In this document: positions 37,273 to 47,495 of the stretch, piece by piece | How positions within the stretch are numbered: position 1 is the stretch's first letter | How the letters are laid out: each line of letters opens with the position of its first letter | Origin: Oligoflexales bacterium | GTDB lineage: Bacteria > Bdellovibrionota_B > Oligoflexia > Oligoflexales > RGVZ01 | Assembly (NCBI GenBank): GCA_947494335.1 | Contig: CANLUT010000002.1 | Span: forward strand, 310,001-374,000 | Reading direction: 5' to 3' | DNA length: 64,000 nt | Translations under genes and position numbers: made by a program | Notes under the pieces: generated by a model | What the model was told of the DNA's origin: nothing | Seen by the model: the letters and a program-made list of their open reading frames with translations, nothing else | Database searches by the model: none

Positions 37273-39336
37273 TCAAATTCTCGCGTTCGGTTTGAGATTT
37301 GCTCGAAGGTTCTTCAAAGCGGACACCGTTTTCTTCTGGCGATCTGCAGTTTCTTCAGAGGCAGTCCTCGCGGACTGGTTTGACTGAAACACTTCGGAGG
37401 GAAGTTCAGATAAAAACCGACTGGGCAGGCGTAACGATTTCATAGTCCCAACACCGCGCTCGGCAGCCCATGTAAGTGTGAGTCTCAATTTTGCCCTGGT
37501 CAAAGCTACGTAAAATAGCCTTCGCTCTTCCATCACGCCGTGGGAGTTTGAAGACGAGTTTTTGTGCGGAAAAAGATCTTCTTCCAAGCCACAAACCAAG
37601 ACCGCCGGAAATTCCAGGCCTTTGGAGGCGTGGATTGTCATGAGTGAGACCCGATTAGGACGACCGTTTTCATCGCGGTCACTGATATCACGATCATTTA
37701 GAGTCAGTCGATCAAGAAGGTCATGAATATTGGCCGTGCCGGTTTCGTTCAAAACGTCTTTGGCTGCGCTATGAAGCCACTTCGGCAGGCTTTTAAGTGC
37801 ATCAATTTTACGTTCTTGGCTGGCCGGGTCTTTTGTGTGCGCTCGGATGTCTTGAGCCAAAGAAAATCTTTTTATGATCTCGTGACCAAGGGACTCTATG
37901 TCCTCAGGAGTTGTTAGGTTTCGAGAGGCGAGCTCCTCCATATCAGAAACAAATTGCTGAAGACTTTGTTGGGACTTCCCGGTTAAGCCCAACTTGTCAC
38001 CAGAGGTTCGTGCAACTGACCATGGTGACTCGTTTGCTTTATTGGAATGCTCCTCAATTTTTTCTAGTGACCTTATGCCAATGCCACGATTAGGAGTGTT
38101 GATAATTCTGTAGAACGCGATACGGTCATGAGGCCTTGCCAGTACGCGAACGTAGGCTAAAAAATCTTTAACCTCTTTTCTTTCAAAAAAACTTCCGCCA
38201 CCAAATGTTTCGTAGGGAATGTTTACTTCCCTTAATGCTAGTTCAATGCCGCGCGCTTGATTGTTAGCACGATACAACACCGCGATGTCTGCTGGTCTAA
38301 ACCCTTCGCCAATAAATGACATACATTTGTCGGCAATAAATCTCGCCTCTTCCTCATCAGAGGCTAAAGTTTGAACTTGGATCGGCCATGATCCATCATT
38401 GGCGCTCCAAAGGGTTTTATCTTTTCGTTTCGTATTATTTTTTATAACGGCATTGGCAGCATCAAGAATCACATTAGTACACCGATAATTCTGCTCGAGC
38501 TTGATGAGGCGCGTTCCTGGAAACATGGTCTCAAACTTTTCGAGAGTCTCATACAAAGCTCCGCGCCAGCTGTAAATAGATTGGTCATCATCACCGACGA
38601 CACAAACATTTTTGTGCCGGCTGCCGAGAAGCTCCAAAATTTTCAGCTGGGCCGCGTTTGTGTCCTGGAATTCATCGACCATAAAATAACGATAGCGATT
38701 TTCTAGTTGTCCTCTGACTTCTGGAAACTGTTCAAGAATCTGGACGGCTTTGAAAATACAGTCATCAAAATCGATCATGCGATTTAGTTTTAGTTGTCTT
38801 TCGTATAGTTCGTAGGCTTTGACCATCAGCTCGGCTTCGACACCAATGGCGATGTGCAGGGCCCTCTTTGAAAAGTCTTCTGGAGTAAGTAGCGCGTTCT
38901 TCGCGCGGCTGATCTCTGCATGCAGTGCTTCGACGTTGACGGCGGCAAGAGCGAGCTCTTCTTGAAGGGCGCGCCGAAGTAAATCAAGCTGGTCGCCGGT
39001 TCCTGCCAAAGAAAATTTCTTAGGAATTCCGATGCGGTCACCAAACTCACGAAGAATATTAAGACAAAAACTATGAAACGTCCCAAGCCTTACCTTGGAA
39101 GCAGTTTTTTCACCGACCAGCTGCCGAAGGCGCTCGGCCATCTCGCGAGCTGCCTTGTTGGTAAACGTCATGGCGGCGATCGCCTCCGGTGCAATGCCCA
39201 TGGAGATCATGTAGGCCATACGCATGGTTATAGCTTTAGTCTTGCCTGTGCCAGCCCCCGCAAGCACCAGGACTGGGCCGTCGATAGTCTCGACAGCGGT
39301 CCTTTGCTCGGGATTTAACGTGCCTAAATCAATCAT
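37273..39336 (-). CDS. UvrD/PcrA-type DNA helicase
   Basis: A superfamily 1A 3'-5' DNA helicase used in repair and replication-conflict resolution. Motifs seen: LNPEQRTAVETIDGPVLVLA (Q motif), Walker A GAGTGKTKAI, AMTFTNKAAREMAERL, Walker B MVDEFQDTNAAQ, VVGDDDQSIYSWRGA, and C-terminal LMTIHASKGLEFPAVLVCGL and ALTRAKLRLTL. I use the ATG at 39336 (MIDLGTLNPEQ), where the family begins; 23 more codons are open to ATG at 39405 but look unconserved. 687 residues. Whether UvrD, PcrA or Rep is meant cannot be settled by eye. Its stop abuts the rpoH stop. Confidence 0.92.
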   Translation of the reverse strand: MIDLGTLNPEQRTAVETIDGPVLVLAGAGTGKTKAITMRMAYMISMGIAPEAIAAMTFTNKAAREMAERLRQLVGEKTASKVRLGTFHSFCLNILREFGDRIGIPKKFSLAGTGDQLDLLRRALQEELALAAVNVEALHAEISRAKNALLTPEDFSKRALHIAIGVEAELMVKAYELYERQLKLNRMIDFDDCIFKAVQILEQFPEVRGQLENRYRYFMVDEFQDTNAAQLKILELLGSRHKNVCVVGDDDQSIYSWRGALYETLEKFETMFPGTRLIKLEQNYRCTNVILDAANAVIKNNTKRKDKTLWSANDGSWPIQVQTLASDEEEARFIADKCMSFIGEGFRPADIAVLYRANNQARGIELALREVNIPYETFGGGSFFERKEVKDFLAYVRVLARPHDRIAFYRIINTPNRGIGIRSLEKIEEHSNKANESPWSVARTSGDKLGLTGKSQQSLQQFVSDMEELASRNLTTPEDIESLGHEIIKRFSLAQDIRAHTKDPASQERKIDALKSLPKWLHSAAKDVLNETGTANIHDLLDRLTLNDRDISDRDENGRPNRVSLMTIHASKGLEFPAVLVCGLEEDLFPHKNSSSNSHGVMEERRLFYVALTRAKLRLTLTWAAERGVGTMKSLRLPSRFLSELPSEVFQSNQSARTASEETADRQKKTVSALKNLRANLKPNARI

Positions 39337-39536
39337 GAAATTAATAAAACCGCCGCAATGATTGCTCATCAAATTAAGATCTGCCGCCTGCCTTCGTGAA
39401 GACATGTTGGCCTGGACGGAAAATCTTATGTTTAAGGCTTTTTATGCCACATTAGGATTGATCTTGCACCCGCTCATCAGTAGTTTTGAGCCCGGTCTAA
39501 AAATACTTAGTCACCCTTGGGAGTAACATTTCAGCC

Positions 39537-39896
39537 ATGTCCAGATTAGCTACTTTTTTCGCAATGATTCTAATGAGCACAGCGGCCGCCGCCCAAGCCC
39601 AGGGTCAACCGGGGCCTTCAACTTTAGAGATGCTGGTTATGCCATTGGGATTTTTATTGATAATGTACTTTTTTATGATTCGACCACAGCAACGCCGGGC
39701 TAAGGATCATCAGGCTTTTTTGGCAAGTCTTAAGGCTGGCGACGAAGTGATTACCTCGGGCGGAATCATTGGTCGTGTGAAATCGGTCGCCGACAGCTTT
39801 GTCAGCGTTGAAGTTGCGGGCGACACTGTCATTAAAGTTTTGAAAAGTGCCATCGAATCACAGAGCCCGAAGGCTGCAGGCATTAAGTCCGAGTAA
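39537..39896 (+). CDS. yajC: preprotein translocase subunit YajC
   Basis: YajC is a small membrane subunit associated with SecDF-YidC. The 119-residue product has an apparent signal or first helix (residues 3-20), a membrane helix MLVMPLGFLLIMYFFMIRPQ and then the conserved cytoplasmic part QQRRAKDHQAFLASLKAGDE, followed by VITSGGIIGRVKSV. The motif IRPQQRR is highly typical. secD/secF do not follow; an outer-membrane protein gene does. A tri-Ala NotI palindrome (39582-39589) lies in the leader. Confidence 0.95.
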   Translation: MSRLATFFAMILMSTAAAAQAQGQPGPSTLEMLVMPLGFLLIMYFFMIRPQQRRAKDHQAFLASLKAGDEVITSGGIIGRVKSVADSFVSVEVAGDTVIKVLKSAIESQSPKAAGIKSE

Positions 39897-39941
39897 AAGT
39901 CTTAATTCATCGGCGCGTCAGGTGAACCTTACCGTCAATCT

Positions 39942-39950
39942 TGCTAGAAT
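39942..39950 (+). promoter_or_regulatory. extended -10 promoter before the outer-membrane protein gene
   Basis: TGCTAGAAT (TG, one base, TAGAAT) lies 81 bp before the next start codon. Only a poor -35 (GTGAAC) is found at 17 bp. It has the same design as the elements before parA, the SDR gene and sdhC. Confidence 0.5.
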
Positions 39951-40031
39951 GTTGAAAGACGTTCGCGGCACGGCTTTTTATTTTAAAGTTTTTTGACCAA
40001 AAGCGCAGCGTGGAAGTAAGGGGGGTGACTC

Positions 40032-41048
40032 ATGGTTCAATATCGACCAAGACGAGCGATATGTTTTATTTTTTTCCTCACAGCTTTTGGCGCAAAGTTT
40101 GCCATGGCAGCTAGCATGAAAGTTCCCGAAGAGTATGAGTCAACGGGCGGCCATTCGCTTGCCTTTGGTGGAACTGTGGCGACGGGATTAGGCGGGGTCT
40201 CCGCTGTGCGCGCAAATCCGGCAGTACTTGGCATGGACCGTGAGTACTCTGTAAACGCCTCATATCATTGGCCGGTAGCTGGTCGGGACTTCTATCAGCT
40301 CGGTGTAGTCGATGGGAAGACAAGCTCCATAGCCGCCGGTGTGCTTTATACAAGTGCCATGGATCAATACCAAGGTTTAGTCGATACCAAGGCAACAAGT
40401 GCAGGGAGTGAGGAGACCTCTCTTTCGATGGACTCACCTGTGGTGCGCAGGGGAAGTCTTGCGTTTGCTGTGCCCGTGGGAAAAGCATTTCTTGGCGCGT
40501 CAGGAAGTTATGTGGAGGCACGCCCACCAGAAGACAGTCTTTTGTCTGACGATTCAAAGCCAGTGAAGAGTTTTACGCTTGGCCTTGGTCTGGCTGCTCA
40601 GGTATCTAGCGCAATGCGAGTTGGGATTTCGGCCGAAAATTTGGCCAACAAAAAAATTCAATTCGCTGCCCCGACCTTTTACCGAGCAGGCGCTAGTTTT
40701 TTTCTCGGAGACATTGCCACGTTGAATCTAGATTATCGCCGTCGCGAGTCTGTTAGTGTCTACGAAGGTGCAACACCAGGTTTATCTATGGCTAGCACTG
40801 CAGAAAACTCGCAGAGTGTCCCAGAAAATTTATTAGTCGGTAGCGCTGTGGTTAAAGTCTACGATTTGCTTCGTCTGATTGCTTCTGTTGGGCAAGAAGT
40901 TACGGGAAAAGAATCGGCAACAAGAGTCGCCGGTGGCGTGTCCTTAATAAACCAGCAATTTAATTTCAGCTATCAAGCGATGAGACCGAATACAAGTGTT
41001 GAATCGGTTCATCACGCTGTAGCATTGGGCCTTGAAATCGCTATGTAA
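40032..41048 (+). CDS. predicted outer-membrane beta-barrel protein
   Basis: A 338-residue secreted protein with a signal peptide (residues 1-27, ending FAMAAS). It shows repeated amphipathic strands, including LAFGGTVATGLGGVSAVRANPAVL near the N-terminus, which resembles the start of FadL/PorV-type barrels (G-G-x-x-x-A-x-x-x-N-P-A). The strands recur every 10-14 residues through LGLGLAAQVSSAMRVGISAENL, and AASGxxx motifs are frequent. Start ATG 40032 is preceded by GGGGTGA. It is followed 32 bp later by an M16 peptidase gene. Substrate or role unknown; PorV-like proteins shuttle secretion substrates, so an alternative is a secretion-related barrel. Confidence 0.65.
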   Translation: MVQYRPRRAICFIFFLTAFGAKFAMAASMKVPEEYESTGGHSLAFGGTVATGLGGVSAVRANPAVLGMDREYSVNASYHWPVAGRDFYQLGVVDGKTSSIAAGVLYTSAMDQYQGLVDTKATSAGSEETSLSMDSPVVRRGSLAFAVPVGKAFLGASGSYVEARPPEDSLLSDDSKPVKSFTLGLGLAAQVSSAMRVGISAENLANKKIQFAAPTFYRAGASFFLGDIATLNLDYRRRESVSVYEGATPGLSMASTAENSQSVPENLLVGSAVVKVYDLLRLIASVGQEVTGKESATRVAGGVSLINQQFNFSYQAMRPNTSVESVHHAVALGLEIAM

Positions 41049-41080
41049 TGATCTGGCGATATTTTTGAGAAAGTCTAATT

Positions 41081-43663
41081 ATGCGCGATCGTTTTGCTAA
41101 TGGCCTCGAATATGTAGTCTGCCCACGAGCGGGGGCCAATGTTGTCTCGATTCAGTGCATTGTTTGGGCAGGATCTCTCGATGAGCGCGCTAACGAGAGA
41201 GGGGTTGCCCATTTTCTTGAACACATGCTTTTTAAGGGAACGCAGAGAAGAGGGGTTGGACAGATCGCCTCGCTCGTCGAGGGTGCTGGTGGAGACATTA
41301 ATGCCTACACCACCTTTGATAAGACCGTTTTTTATCTGACCATGCCTTCCTCTCAGGCAGAGCTTGGATTTGATATTTTATCGGACGCGATTTTTCACAG
41401 CTCGTTTGACGAGGTTGAATTCGCGCGAGAGCGAGATGTAATTCTTGAGGAGATAAAGCGCGGCAATGATGATCCAGGCGCACAGATGGGGCGAAAGATT
41501 TTTTCGACTCTCTATGCAGGCACAGAGGCAGGTCGACCTGTTATTGGTTTTTCTGACGAGGTTAAAAACTTTTCTCGTGACACACTCGTTGGGTTTTGGC
41601 GACGGTGGTATCGTCCGGAAAACATGTCGCTTGTTGTTGTTGGCAATCTTCCAGAGGATGACGCTCTAAAATATGCAAAAAAATATTTTGGTCAGAACGT
41701 ATCTGCAGATTTGCCAGAAATAAGTTGCGGGCCTGCTCGGCACCGCAGTCTTTCCCGCGCAAAGAGTGGTGACGTGCGAGCTATTGTCATAACCGGTGAC
41801 TTTGAGCAAACACGTTTGGACGTGGCTCTGGGTGCTCCGCCGATGGACTCACCAGACTGTCCGCTAATTGATTTAGCCGCATATGTCCTTGGTGGAAGTG
41901 ATGTGTCAAGGCTCCAGCGTCGACTCAAAGAGAAAGAGGGAATCGTCAACGCGATTGGTGCCTCGGCCTATACACCGGTGTTTGAGGGCGTATTTGAAGT
42001 AAGTGCTGCGTTGGAGCCTTCTAATTTTGAGGCGGCAACATTCGCAATAGCTCGGGAGTTGTCCCTACTAACAAGTTCAGAGCCACCAACTCAGCAGGAA
42101 GTCGATCGAGCGAGAGCGGCTTCTAGGATTGGAAAAATTCACAGAGAAGAAACGGTTGATGGCGTGGCCAGAGCCTTAGTATCCGGTCTTGCTACCACTA
42201 TGAAAGACAAGTTTGAGGATGTGTATGATCGTTTGTTGAACGAAAGTCCGCTGGATGAGTTGCCTCCAGCTATGCGCAGAGACTGGAACTTCAACGATGC
42301 ATTGATTGTTGTTCTTTGCGACAAAGCCCATGCTCCGAGCGAGCAGAGGCTGGTGGAAAAATTCAGAGCAGGTGTTGCTGAGGGGCAAAAAAAAGCAGTG
42401 ACTAAGCCAAAGATGGCGTCAGCCAATTCTGCCGTCTCAGTTCATCGATTTACGATTGGCTCTGACGTTCCTGTTATTTACCGTCATATTGATGGTGCAA
42501 AAATGTTTAGTGTGTCCGCATCGACTGAGGGAGGCCTTCGTGGTGAGGACATGGCGAGTGCCGGAATTTTCCATGCTTTGGCAACGCTATTGGGTCTTGC
42601 AACAAAGACAAAGCCATTTGAAATTTTTTCTGGGCGTATCGAAGATCTTGGATCTGTCTTGGGCGGCTTTAGTGGCAAAGACAGCGTAGGCTTTGAGATG
42701 CATTGCACTGAAGATCAAGTGGAGGAGATGGTCGAGTGTCTTGCACATGCGATTCTTGAGCCGTCGTTTCCTGAAGAGCAGTGGGACGCCTATCGAAGGG
42801 AAACATTGGAATCTTTGAAACTGCAGCAAGACAGCGCGTCCTGGATATGTATGCGTAGATTGCATCAGGAGGTGTTTGGAAAACATCCCTATGCACTCCC
42901 TGTGACCGGTATTGAGCGCACCGTTAAGGACTTTACGGCTGCCAAGTTAGAGACCTTTTTTGAATCGTGGCGCGACCGAGGACCGTGGGTGATAGCCATC
43001 GCAGGTGGTGTCCCGGTTGATCGCGTCCAAAGGGTCATGACAAAATCATTCGCTGGATTTTCACCAAAAAAATCCCGTCGGGATTTTGCCGCTACGCTTA
43101 CAGAAGATCTCTCTGTGCTGGGCGTGCCCTTAAAGCCCAGGCGAAACCAAGAGCAGGCGCACCTTGCTCTGGCCGGTAGCGGCCCTAAGTGGGGAGACCC
43201 TTACCGGGCAGCGATTGACGTGTTGACCAATATTATGGGTGGACACGGTGGTCGGCTTTTCAGCTCCCTCAGGGAAAAGGAGAGTTTAGCCTACTCCGTC
43301 TCCCCGCTGCATTCACAGGGAGTGCTTGGCGGTATGATTGGGGCCTACATTGCCACCAGTCACGACAAGACAGAGCAGGCCCTTGATGGCTTGAAGCGGG
43401 AGCTGCGCAAAATTTCAACAGAAGGCCCTACAGAGGAAGAGATTACCAGGGCAAAGGCCTATATTTTAGGTAGCCATGAGATTGGCTTGCAGCGGACGAG
43501 CTCCCAGTCAATGACTATGGCGCTCATGGAACTTTACGGTCAGGGTTGGGATGACTTTATGAAATATCCCCAGTCCGTTCAGAGTGTGGACGCCGCCACT
43601 ATTAGGCAGGCCGCTGCAAAATATTTTAACCCGGAAAAAATGCGGAAAGTCCTTGTAGGATAA
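41081..43663 (+). CDS. M16 family zinc metallopeptidase (two-domain)
   Basis: A pitrilysin/PqqL-type zinc protease of 860 residues. The inverted zinc motif HFLEH at residues 44-48 with the third ligand Glu in ILEEIKR (123-124) is present. The second half (from about residue 430) is a non-catalytic M16 repeat with LTNIMGGHGGRLFSSLREKE and LAYSVSPLH, the substrate-chamber motif. No signal peptide is seen, so it appears cytoplasmic. It follows the barrel protein closely, so both may be on one transcript. Substrate unknown; such enzymes degrade peptides or mitochondrial-type presequences. Confidence 0.9.
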   Translation: MRDRFANGLEYVVCPRAGANVVSIQCIVWAGSLDERANERGVAHFLEHMLFKGTQRRGVGQIASLVEGAGGDINAYTTFDKTVFYLTMPSSQAELGFDILSDAIFHSSFDEVEFARERDVILEEIKRGNDDPGAQMGRKIFSTLYAGTEAGRPVIGFSDEVKNFSRDTLVGFWRRWYRPENMSLVVVGNLPEDDALKYAKKYFGQNVSADLPEISCGPARHRSLSRAKSGDVRAIVITGDFEQTRLDVALGAPPMDSPDCPLIDLAAYVLGGSDVSRLQRRLKEKEGIVNAIGASAYTPVFEGVFEVSAALEPSNFEAATFAIARELSLLTSSEPPTQQEVDRARAASRIGKIHREETVDGVARALVSGLATTMKDKFEDVYDRLLNESPLDELPPAMRRDWNFNDALIVVLCDKAHAPSEQRLVEKFRAGVAEGQKKAVTKPKMASANSAVSVHRFTIGSDVPVIYRHIDGAKMFSVSASTEGGLRGEDMASAGIFHALATLLGLATKTKPFEIFSGRIEDLGSVLGGFSGKDSVGFEMHCTEDQVEEMVECLAHAILEPSFPEEQWDAYRRETLESLKLQQDSASWICMRRLHQEVFGKHPYALPVTGIERTVKDFTAAKLETFFESWRDRGPWVIAIAGGVPVDRVQRVMTKSFAGFSPKKSRRDFAATLTEDLSVLGVPLKPRRNQEQAHLALAGSGPKWGDPYRAAIDVLTNIMGGHGGRLFSSLREKESLAYSVSPLHSQGVLGGMIGAYIATSHDKTEQALDGLKRELRKISTEGPTEEEITRAKAYILGSHEIGLQRTSSQSMTMALMELYGQGWDDFMKYPQSVQSVDAATIRQAAAKYFNPEKMRKVLVG

Positions 43664-43686
43664 AGATTTAGGCCCGTTCAAAGCTG

Positions 43687-43695
43687 TGCTAAACT
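43687..43695 (+). promoter_or_regulatory. extended -10 promoter for sdhCAB
   Basis: TGCTAAACT (TG, one base, TAAACT) lies 35 bp before the sdhC start, in the 66-bp gap after the M16 gene. A weak -35 (TTAGGC) sits 16 bp upstream of TAAACT. Confidence 0.45.
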
Positions 43696-43729
43696 ACAGC
43701 CCTGTTATCTTTCTTTTCAGGAGAGGGTC

Positions 43730-44395
43730 ATGAAACTTTGTGACAGGCTTTTCAACTCATCCGTCGGCGCGAAGATGCTTATGGCAGTCACCGGACTCAT
43801 GCTAACGGGTTTCGTTCTTGCGCACCTTTCCGGCAATTTGCTTATTTTTGCCGGGGCTGAAAAATTTAATGCCTATGCCGCAGGGTTGAAGTCATTGGGC
43901 GCTCTGTTGTGGGTCGCTCGTCTTGGTCTTTTAGGCGCATTTGTGTTGCATGTTTATCTAGCGGTTAAACTAACCGCTGAAAACAGATCAGCACGCCCTG
44001 TTAAGTACGCGCACGAGGCGACAATACAAGCCTCGTTTGCGTCCAGATATATGATTCATACGGGCTTAATGATGGCAGCGTTTATCGCATTTCATTTGGC
44101 TCATTACACATTTCGCTGGACGGATCCTAGTTTTGCATCTCTTCCCGAAGGAGATATTTATGCGATGGTTATCGCTGGATTTTCATCACCAGCGGTGAGT
44201 GGATTTTATGTCCTGGCAATGTTGGCGTTGTCGTTTCACTTGTGCCACGGCGTCAGCAGTGTGTTTCAAACATTGGGCCTTTATCATGGAAATTTAAACC
44301 CCATGACAGAAAAATTAGGACCCATCGTAGCGACCATTGTCTTTGTTGGTTTTTCAAGCATTCCGCTGGCGGTACTAGCTGGCTTAGTGAAATAA
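43730..44395 (+). CDS. sdhC: succinate dehydrogenase/fumarate reductase cytochrome b subunit
   Basis: The membrane anchor of complex II of the B type: a single five-helix subunit with two hemes b. The 221-residue product has helices starting VGAKMLMAVTGLMLTGF, HLSGNLLIFAG, LWVARLGLLGAFVLHVYLAV, MIHTGLMMAAFIAFHLAHYT and SGFYVLAMLALSFHLCHGV. Several conserved His residues lie in them, including those in FVLAHLSG, FHLAHY and FHLCHG, which fit heme ligands. The start has GGAGAGGG upstream. It is followed 12 bp later by sdhA. Confidence 0.93.
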   Translation: MKLCDRLFNSSVGAKMLMAVTGLMLTGFVLAHLSGNLLIFAGAEKFNAYAAGLKSLGALLWVARLGLLGAFVLHVYLAVKLTAENRSARPVKYAHEATIQASFASRYMIHTGLMMAAFIAFHLAHYTFRWTDPSFASLPEGDIYAMVIAGFSSPAVSGFYVLAMLALSFHLCHGVSSVFQTLGLYHGNLNPMTEKLGPIVATIVFVGFSSIPLAVLAGLVK

Positions 44396-44407
44396 GGGGG
44401 GCCTCTC

Positions 44408-46321
44408 ATGAATTTAGATTCGAAAATCCCGTCAGGGCCGCTAGAAGGAAAATGGGAAAAACACAAGTTTGACATGAAGCTCGTCAATCCGGCGAACCGT
44501 AGAAAATATGATGTCATTGTCGTTGGTAGTGGGCTGGCCGGTTCGTCAGCGGCGGCAACGCTTGGTGGTTTAGGTTATAACGTCAAATGCTTCTGCTTCC
44601 AGGATAGTCCAAGGCGCGCTCATTCGATTGCGGCTCAGGGTGGAATCAATGCGGCTAAAAATTATCAAGGTGACGGCGACTCTGTACGACGACTTTTTTA
44701 CGACACAATCAAAGGTGGAGACTTCAGGGCGCGTGAAGCAAATGTTCACAGGCTTGCTGAGGTCAGTCGCAATATCATCGATCAGTGTGTTGCGCAAGGC
44801 GTACCATTTGCTCGCGACTACGGTGGTTTGCTTGATAATCGCTCCTTCGGTGGAGCACAGGTGAGTCGAACATTTTATGCGCGCGGCCAAACTGGACAAC
44901 AGCTGCTTCTCGGGGCCTATTCGGCTCTAAACCGTGAAATAAATCGTGGCTCAGTTAAAATGTATCCCAGAACAGAGATGCTTGAGCTGGTCATGGTAGA
45001 TGGTAAGGCCCGCGGGATCGTCGTAAGAAATCTGGTAACAGGAGAGATTTCATCTCATGCAGCGCATGCCGTTATTCTTGCAACCGGTGGCTACGGCAAT
45101 GTTTTTTTCCTGTCCACAAATGCAAAAGGCTGCAACGTGACGGCGACCTGGCGCGCGCACAAGAAGGGCGCAGGCTTTGCCAATCCTTGCTATACGCAGA
45201 TCCATCCAACATGCATTCCGGTGAGTGGTGATTATCAGTCAAAGCTGACACTCATGTCAGAGTCTTTAAGAAATGATGGTCGCGTGTGGGTTCCAAAGAA
45301 TAAGGGCGATACGCGTCCTGCGCACCAAATTCCAGAAGAGGAAAGAGACTATTACCTAGAGCGCAAGTATCCGAGCTTTGGCAACCTTGCTCCGCGTGAT
45401 ATTGCATCAAGATCAGCGAAAGAGGCATGTGACGCAGGGCTTGGCGTTGGTCCTGGAGGATTGGGTGTCTATCTTGATTTCGCAGATTCTATCAAGCGGG
45501 TTGGGGAAGATGGTATCAAGAAAAAGTATGGCAACCTGTTTCACATGTATCAAAAAATCACAGCGGAAAATCCATACAAGACTCCGATGCGAATCTATCC
45601 GGCTGTTCACTATACGATGGGTGGTCTCTGGGTTGACTATAACTTGATGAGCAACATTCCAGGGCTATTCGTTTTGGGGGAGGCGAACTTCTCTGATCAC
45701 GGTGCAAACCGCCTTGGTGCATCCGCTTTAATGCAAGGGTTAGCTGATGGATACTTTGTCATTCCTTACACGCTGCCAAATTATTTTGCTGGAGAAAAGT
45801 TTGATAAAGTAACAGCAGAAAACGCAGCATTTAAAGAGGCGGAAAATGAAGTCCGTTCGAGAACCAAAGCATTTCTTTCCATTAAAGGATCAAGAACGGT
45901 CGATAGCTTTCATAGAGAGCTTGGTAAGATCATGTGGGACAAGTGCGGAATGGAGCGGGACAAGGCCGGCCTGGAGGAAGCGCTTGTCAAGATTCCGAAG
46001 CTACGCGACGAGTTCTGGCAGTCAGTTAAGGTTCTTGGAGATGGTGAGTCACTGAACCAGTCTCTTGAAAAAGCTGGACGCGTGGCTGATTTCCTTGAGT
46101 TCGGAGAACTCATGTGTCGTGACGCCCTGCATCGCGAAGAAAGTTGCGGTGGGCACTTCCGGACCGAGCACCAAACCGAAGACGGCGAGGCCAAACGTAA
46201 CGACGAGCAGTTCTGCTATGTGGGAGTTTGGGAGCATAAAGGGATGGGCCAGAAGTCGGCAGTGCATAAGGAGCCACTTGTCTTTGAAAATGTGAAGCTT
46301 GCAACAAGGAGTTATAAATAA
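44408..46321 (+). CDS. sdhA: succinate dehydrogenase flavoprotein subunit
   Basis: SdhA oxidises succinate to fumarate with covalent FAD. The FAD Rossmann motif GSGLAG lies at residues 40-45. The flavinylation stretch [20 protein letters not shown] holds the covalent His at 72. [20 protein letters not shown] and the catalytic-domain [27 protein letters not shown] are typical. At 637 residues it is the long form of the B-type enzyme. Overlaps sdhB by one base (TAATG). Direction of the reaction (SDH or fumarate reductase) cannot be told from sequence alone. Confidence 0.96.
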   Translation: MNLDSKIPSGPLEGKWEKHKFDMKLVNPANRRKYDVIVVGSGLAGSSAAATLGGLGYNVKCFCFQDSPRRAHSIAAQGGINAAKNYQGDGDSVRRLFYDTIKGGDFRAREANVHRLAEVSRNIIDQCVAQGVPFARDYGGLLDNRSFGGAQVSRTFYARGQTGQQLLLGAYSALNREINRGSVKMYPRTEMLELVMVDGKARGIVVRNLVTGEISSHAAHAVILATGGYGNVFFLSTNAKGCNVTATWRAHKKGAGFANPCYTQIHPTCIPVSGDYQSKLTLMSESLRNDGRVWVPKNKGDTRPAHQIPEEERDYYLERKYPSFGNLAPRDIASRSAKEACDAGLGVGPGGLGVYLDFADSIKRVGEDGIKKKYGNLFHMYQKITAENPYKTPMRIYPAVHYTMGGLWVDYNLMSNIPGLFVLGEANFSDHGANRLGASALMQGLADGYFVIPYTLPNYFAGEKFDKVTAENAAFKEAENEVRSRTKAFLSIKGSRTVDSFHRELGKIMWDKCGMERDKAGLEEALVKIPKLRDEFWQSVKVLGDGESLNQSLEKAGRVADFLEFGELMCRDALHREESCGGHFRTEHQTEDGEAKRNDEQFCYVGVWEHKGMGQKSAVHKEPLVFENVKLATRSYK

Positions 46322-47094
46322 TGGACCTGACACTACACGTTTGGCGCCAAAAAAATTCCAAAGACGCCGGCAAAATGGAGACTATCGAAGCCAAAGGCAT
46401 CAGCGAGAATGCCTCGTTTTTGGAAATGCTGGATACAGTCAATGAGAACCTTCAAAAAAATGGGAAAGAGCCCATTGCATTTGATCACGATTGTCGTGAG
46501 GGAATTTGCGGAAGCTGTTCGCTAGTTATCAATGGAGAGCCCCACGGTCCAGAGTATGGGACAACGTCATGTCAGCTACACATGCGAAGCTTTAAGAGCG
46601 GACAAAATATCTTCATCGAGCCTTGGCGCGCGAAGGCATTCCCAGTCCTAAAAGACCTTGTTGTGGATCGCAGTGCATTTGACAGAATTCAGCAGGCAGG
46701 TGGATTCATAAGCGTTAACACTGGTTCGCCTCAGGATGCCAATAGTATCCCGGTTCCAAAGCAGGATGCTGACAAAGCATTTGACGCGGCGGTTTGCATC
46801 GGCTGTGGCGCTTGTGTAGCTGCATGTAAGAACGCGTCCCCAATGCTTTTTATGTCAGCAAAAGTTAGTCAGTTAAGCCTTTTACCCCAAGGTAAACCTG
46901 AGCGAGAGCGCAGGGTTCTCGCTATGGTTGATCAAATGAAAAAGGAAGGCTTTGGAAACTGTACCAATCAATACGAGTGCGAGGCTGCTTGTCCAAAAGA
47001 AATCTCGGTCGAGCATATTGCTCGTATGAATCGAGAATACTTTAGAGCGGCTCTGAGAGAAGAGACGCCCAAAGAGGGCCATGGCGGCGAATGA
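46321..47094 (+). CDS. sdhB: succinate dehydrogenase iron-sulfur subunit
   Basis: SdhB passes electrons from FAD to quinone. The [2Fe-2S] cluster is held by Cys58, Cys63, Cys66 and Cys84 ([14 protein letters not shown] and TTSCQLHM). [16 protein letters not shown] carries the [4Fe-4S] ligands and [15 protein letters not shown] the [3Fe-4S] ligands. 257 residues, normal. A strong terminator follows at once. Confidence 0.96.
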   Translation: MDLTLHVWRQKNSKDAGKMETIEAKGISENASFLEMLDTVNENLQKNGKEPIAFDHDCREGICGSCSLVINGEPHGPEYGTTSCQLHMRSFKSGQNIFIEPWRAKAFPVLKDLVVDRSAFDRIQQAGGFISVNTGSPQDANSIPVPKQDADKAFDAAVCIGCGACVAACKNASPMLFMSAKVSQLSLLPQGKPERERRVLAMVDQMKKEGFGNCTNQYECEAACPKEISVEHIARMNREYFRAALREETPKEGHGGE

Positions 47095-47097
47095 ATG

Positions 47098-47124
47098 AAG
47101 GCGGGTAAATTGCCCGCCTTTTCT
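47098..47124 (+). terminator. intrinsic terminator after sdhB
   Basis: AAGGCGGG and CCCGCCTT form an 8-bp stem with a 7-base loop, followed by TTCTTTT. It starts four bases past the sdhB stop. Confidence 0.85.
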
Positions 47125-47179
47125 TTTGTTAAATCTTTGTTAAGCTTCAAAACAATTACGATTTCCATCCGTCCAGACA

Positions 47180-47209
47180 TTGACAACATGATAGCCTATG
47201 GACCATAAG
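47180..47209 (+). promoter_or_regulatory. candidate promoter for purSQLF
   Basis: A perfect -35 TTGACA at 47180-47185 is followed at 18 bp by CATAAG (47204-47209), a 4-of-6 match to TATAAT, 43 bp before the purS start. This is the only clear -35 in the gap. No PurR-type or riboswitch element was recognised. Confidence 0.45.
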
Positions 47210-47252
47210 TGCCTATCGTCAAACTGCACATCCCACATGGAGGGGTCGGCAA

Positions 47253-47495
47253 ATGGAGTACGAGGTTCTTGTCCAGCTTAAGGCTGAAGTTCTTGACCCG
47301 GAGGGCCGGGCCATCCATGAAACTTTGAAAACCCACGGCATCTCTGCAATTAACTCTGTGACGGTAGCAAAACGCTATGTCGTCTCCATCTCGAAAGATG
47401 TGCCTGCACCTGAATCCATTGTTCAAGATGTTGCCAGCCGCTATCTTGCCAACCCTGTGTCTGAAACATTTACGATTAAGAGGCTACATGCATGA
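47253..47495 (+). CDS. purS: phosphoribosylformylglycinamidine synthase subunit PurS
   Basis: PurS is the small accessory subunit that bridges PurQ and PurL in the FGAM synthase complex of purine synthesis. The 80-residue product matches the family: MEYEVLVQLKAEVLDPEGRA followed by the Gly-rich turn and SVTVAKRYVV; length is normal. GGAGGGGTCGGCAA precedes the ATG. It overlaps purQ by 4 bp (ATGA), so purS and purQ are coupled. Confidence 0.93.
   Translation: MEYEVLVQLKAEVLDPEGRAIHETLKTHGISAINSVTVAKRYVVSISKDVPAPESIVQDVASRYLANPVSETFTIKRLHA

Noticed and set aside
47196-47426. Minus-strand frame opposite purS
   Set aside because: It is a shadow of the purS reading frame; purS itself is well supported.
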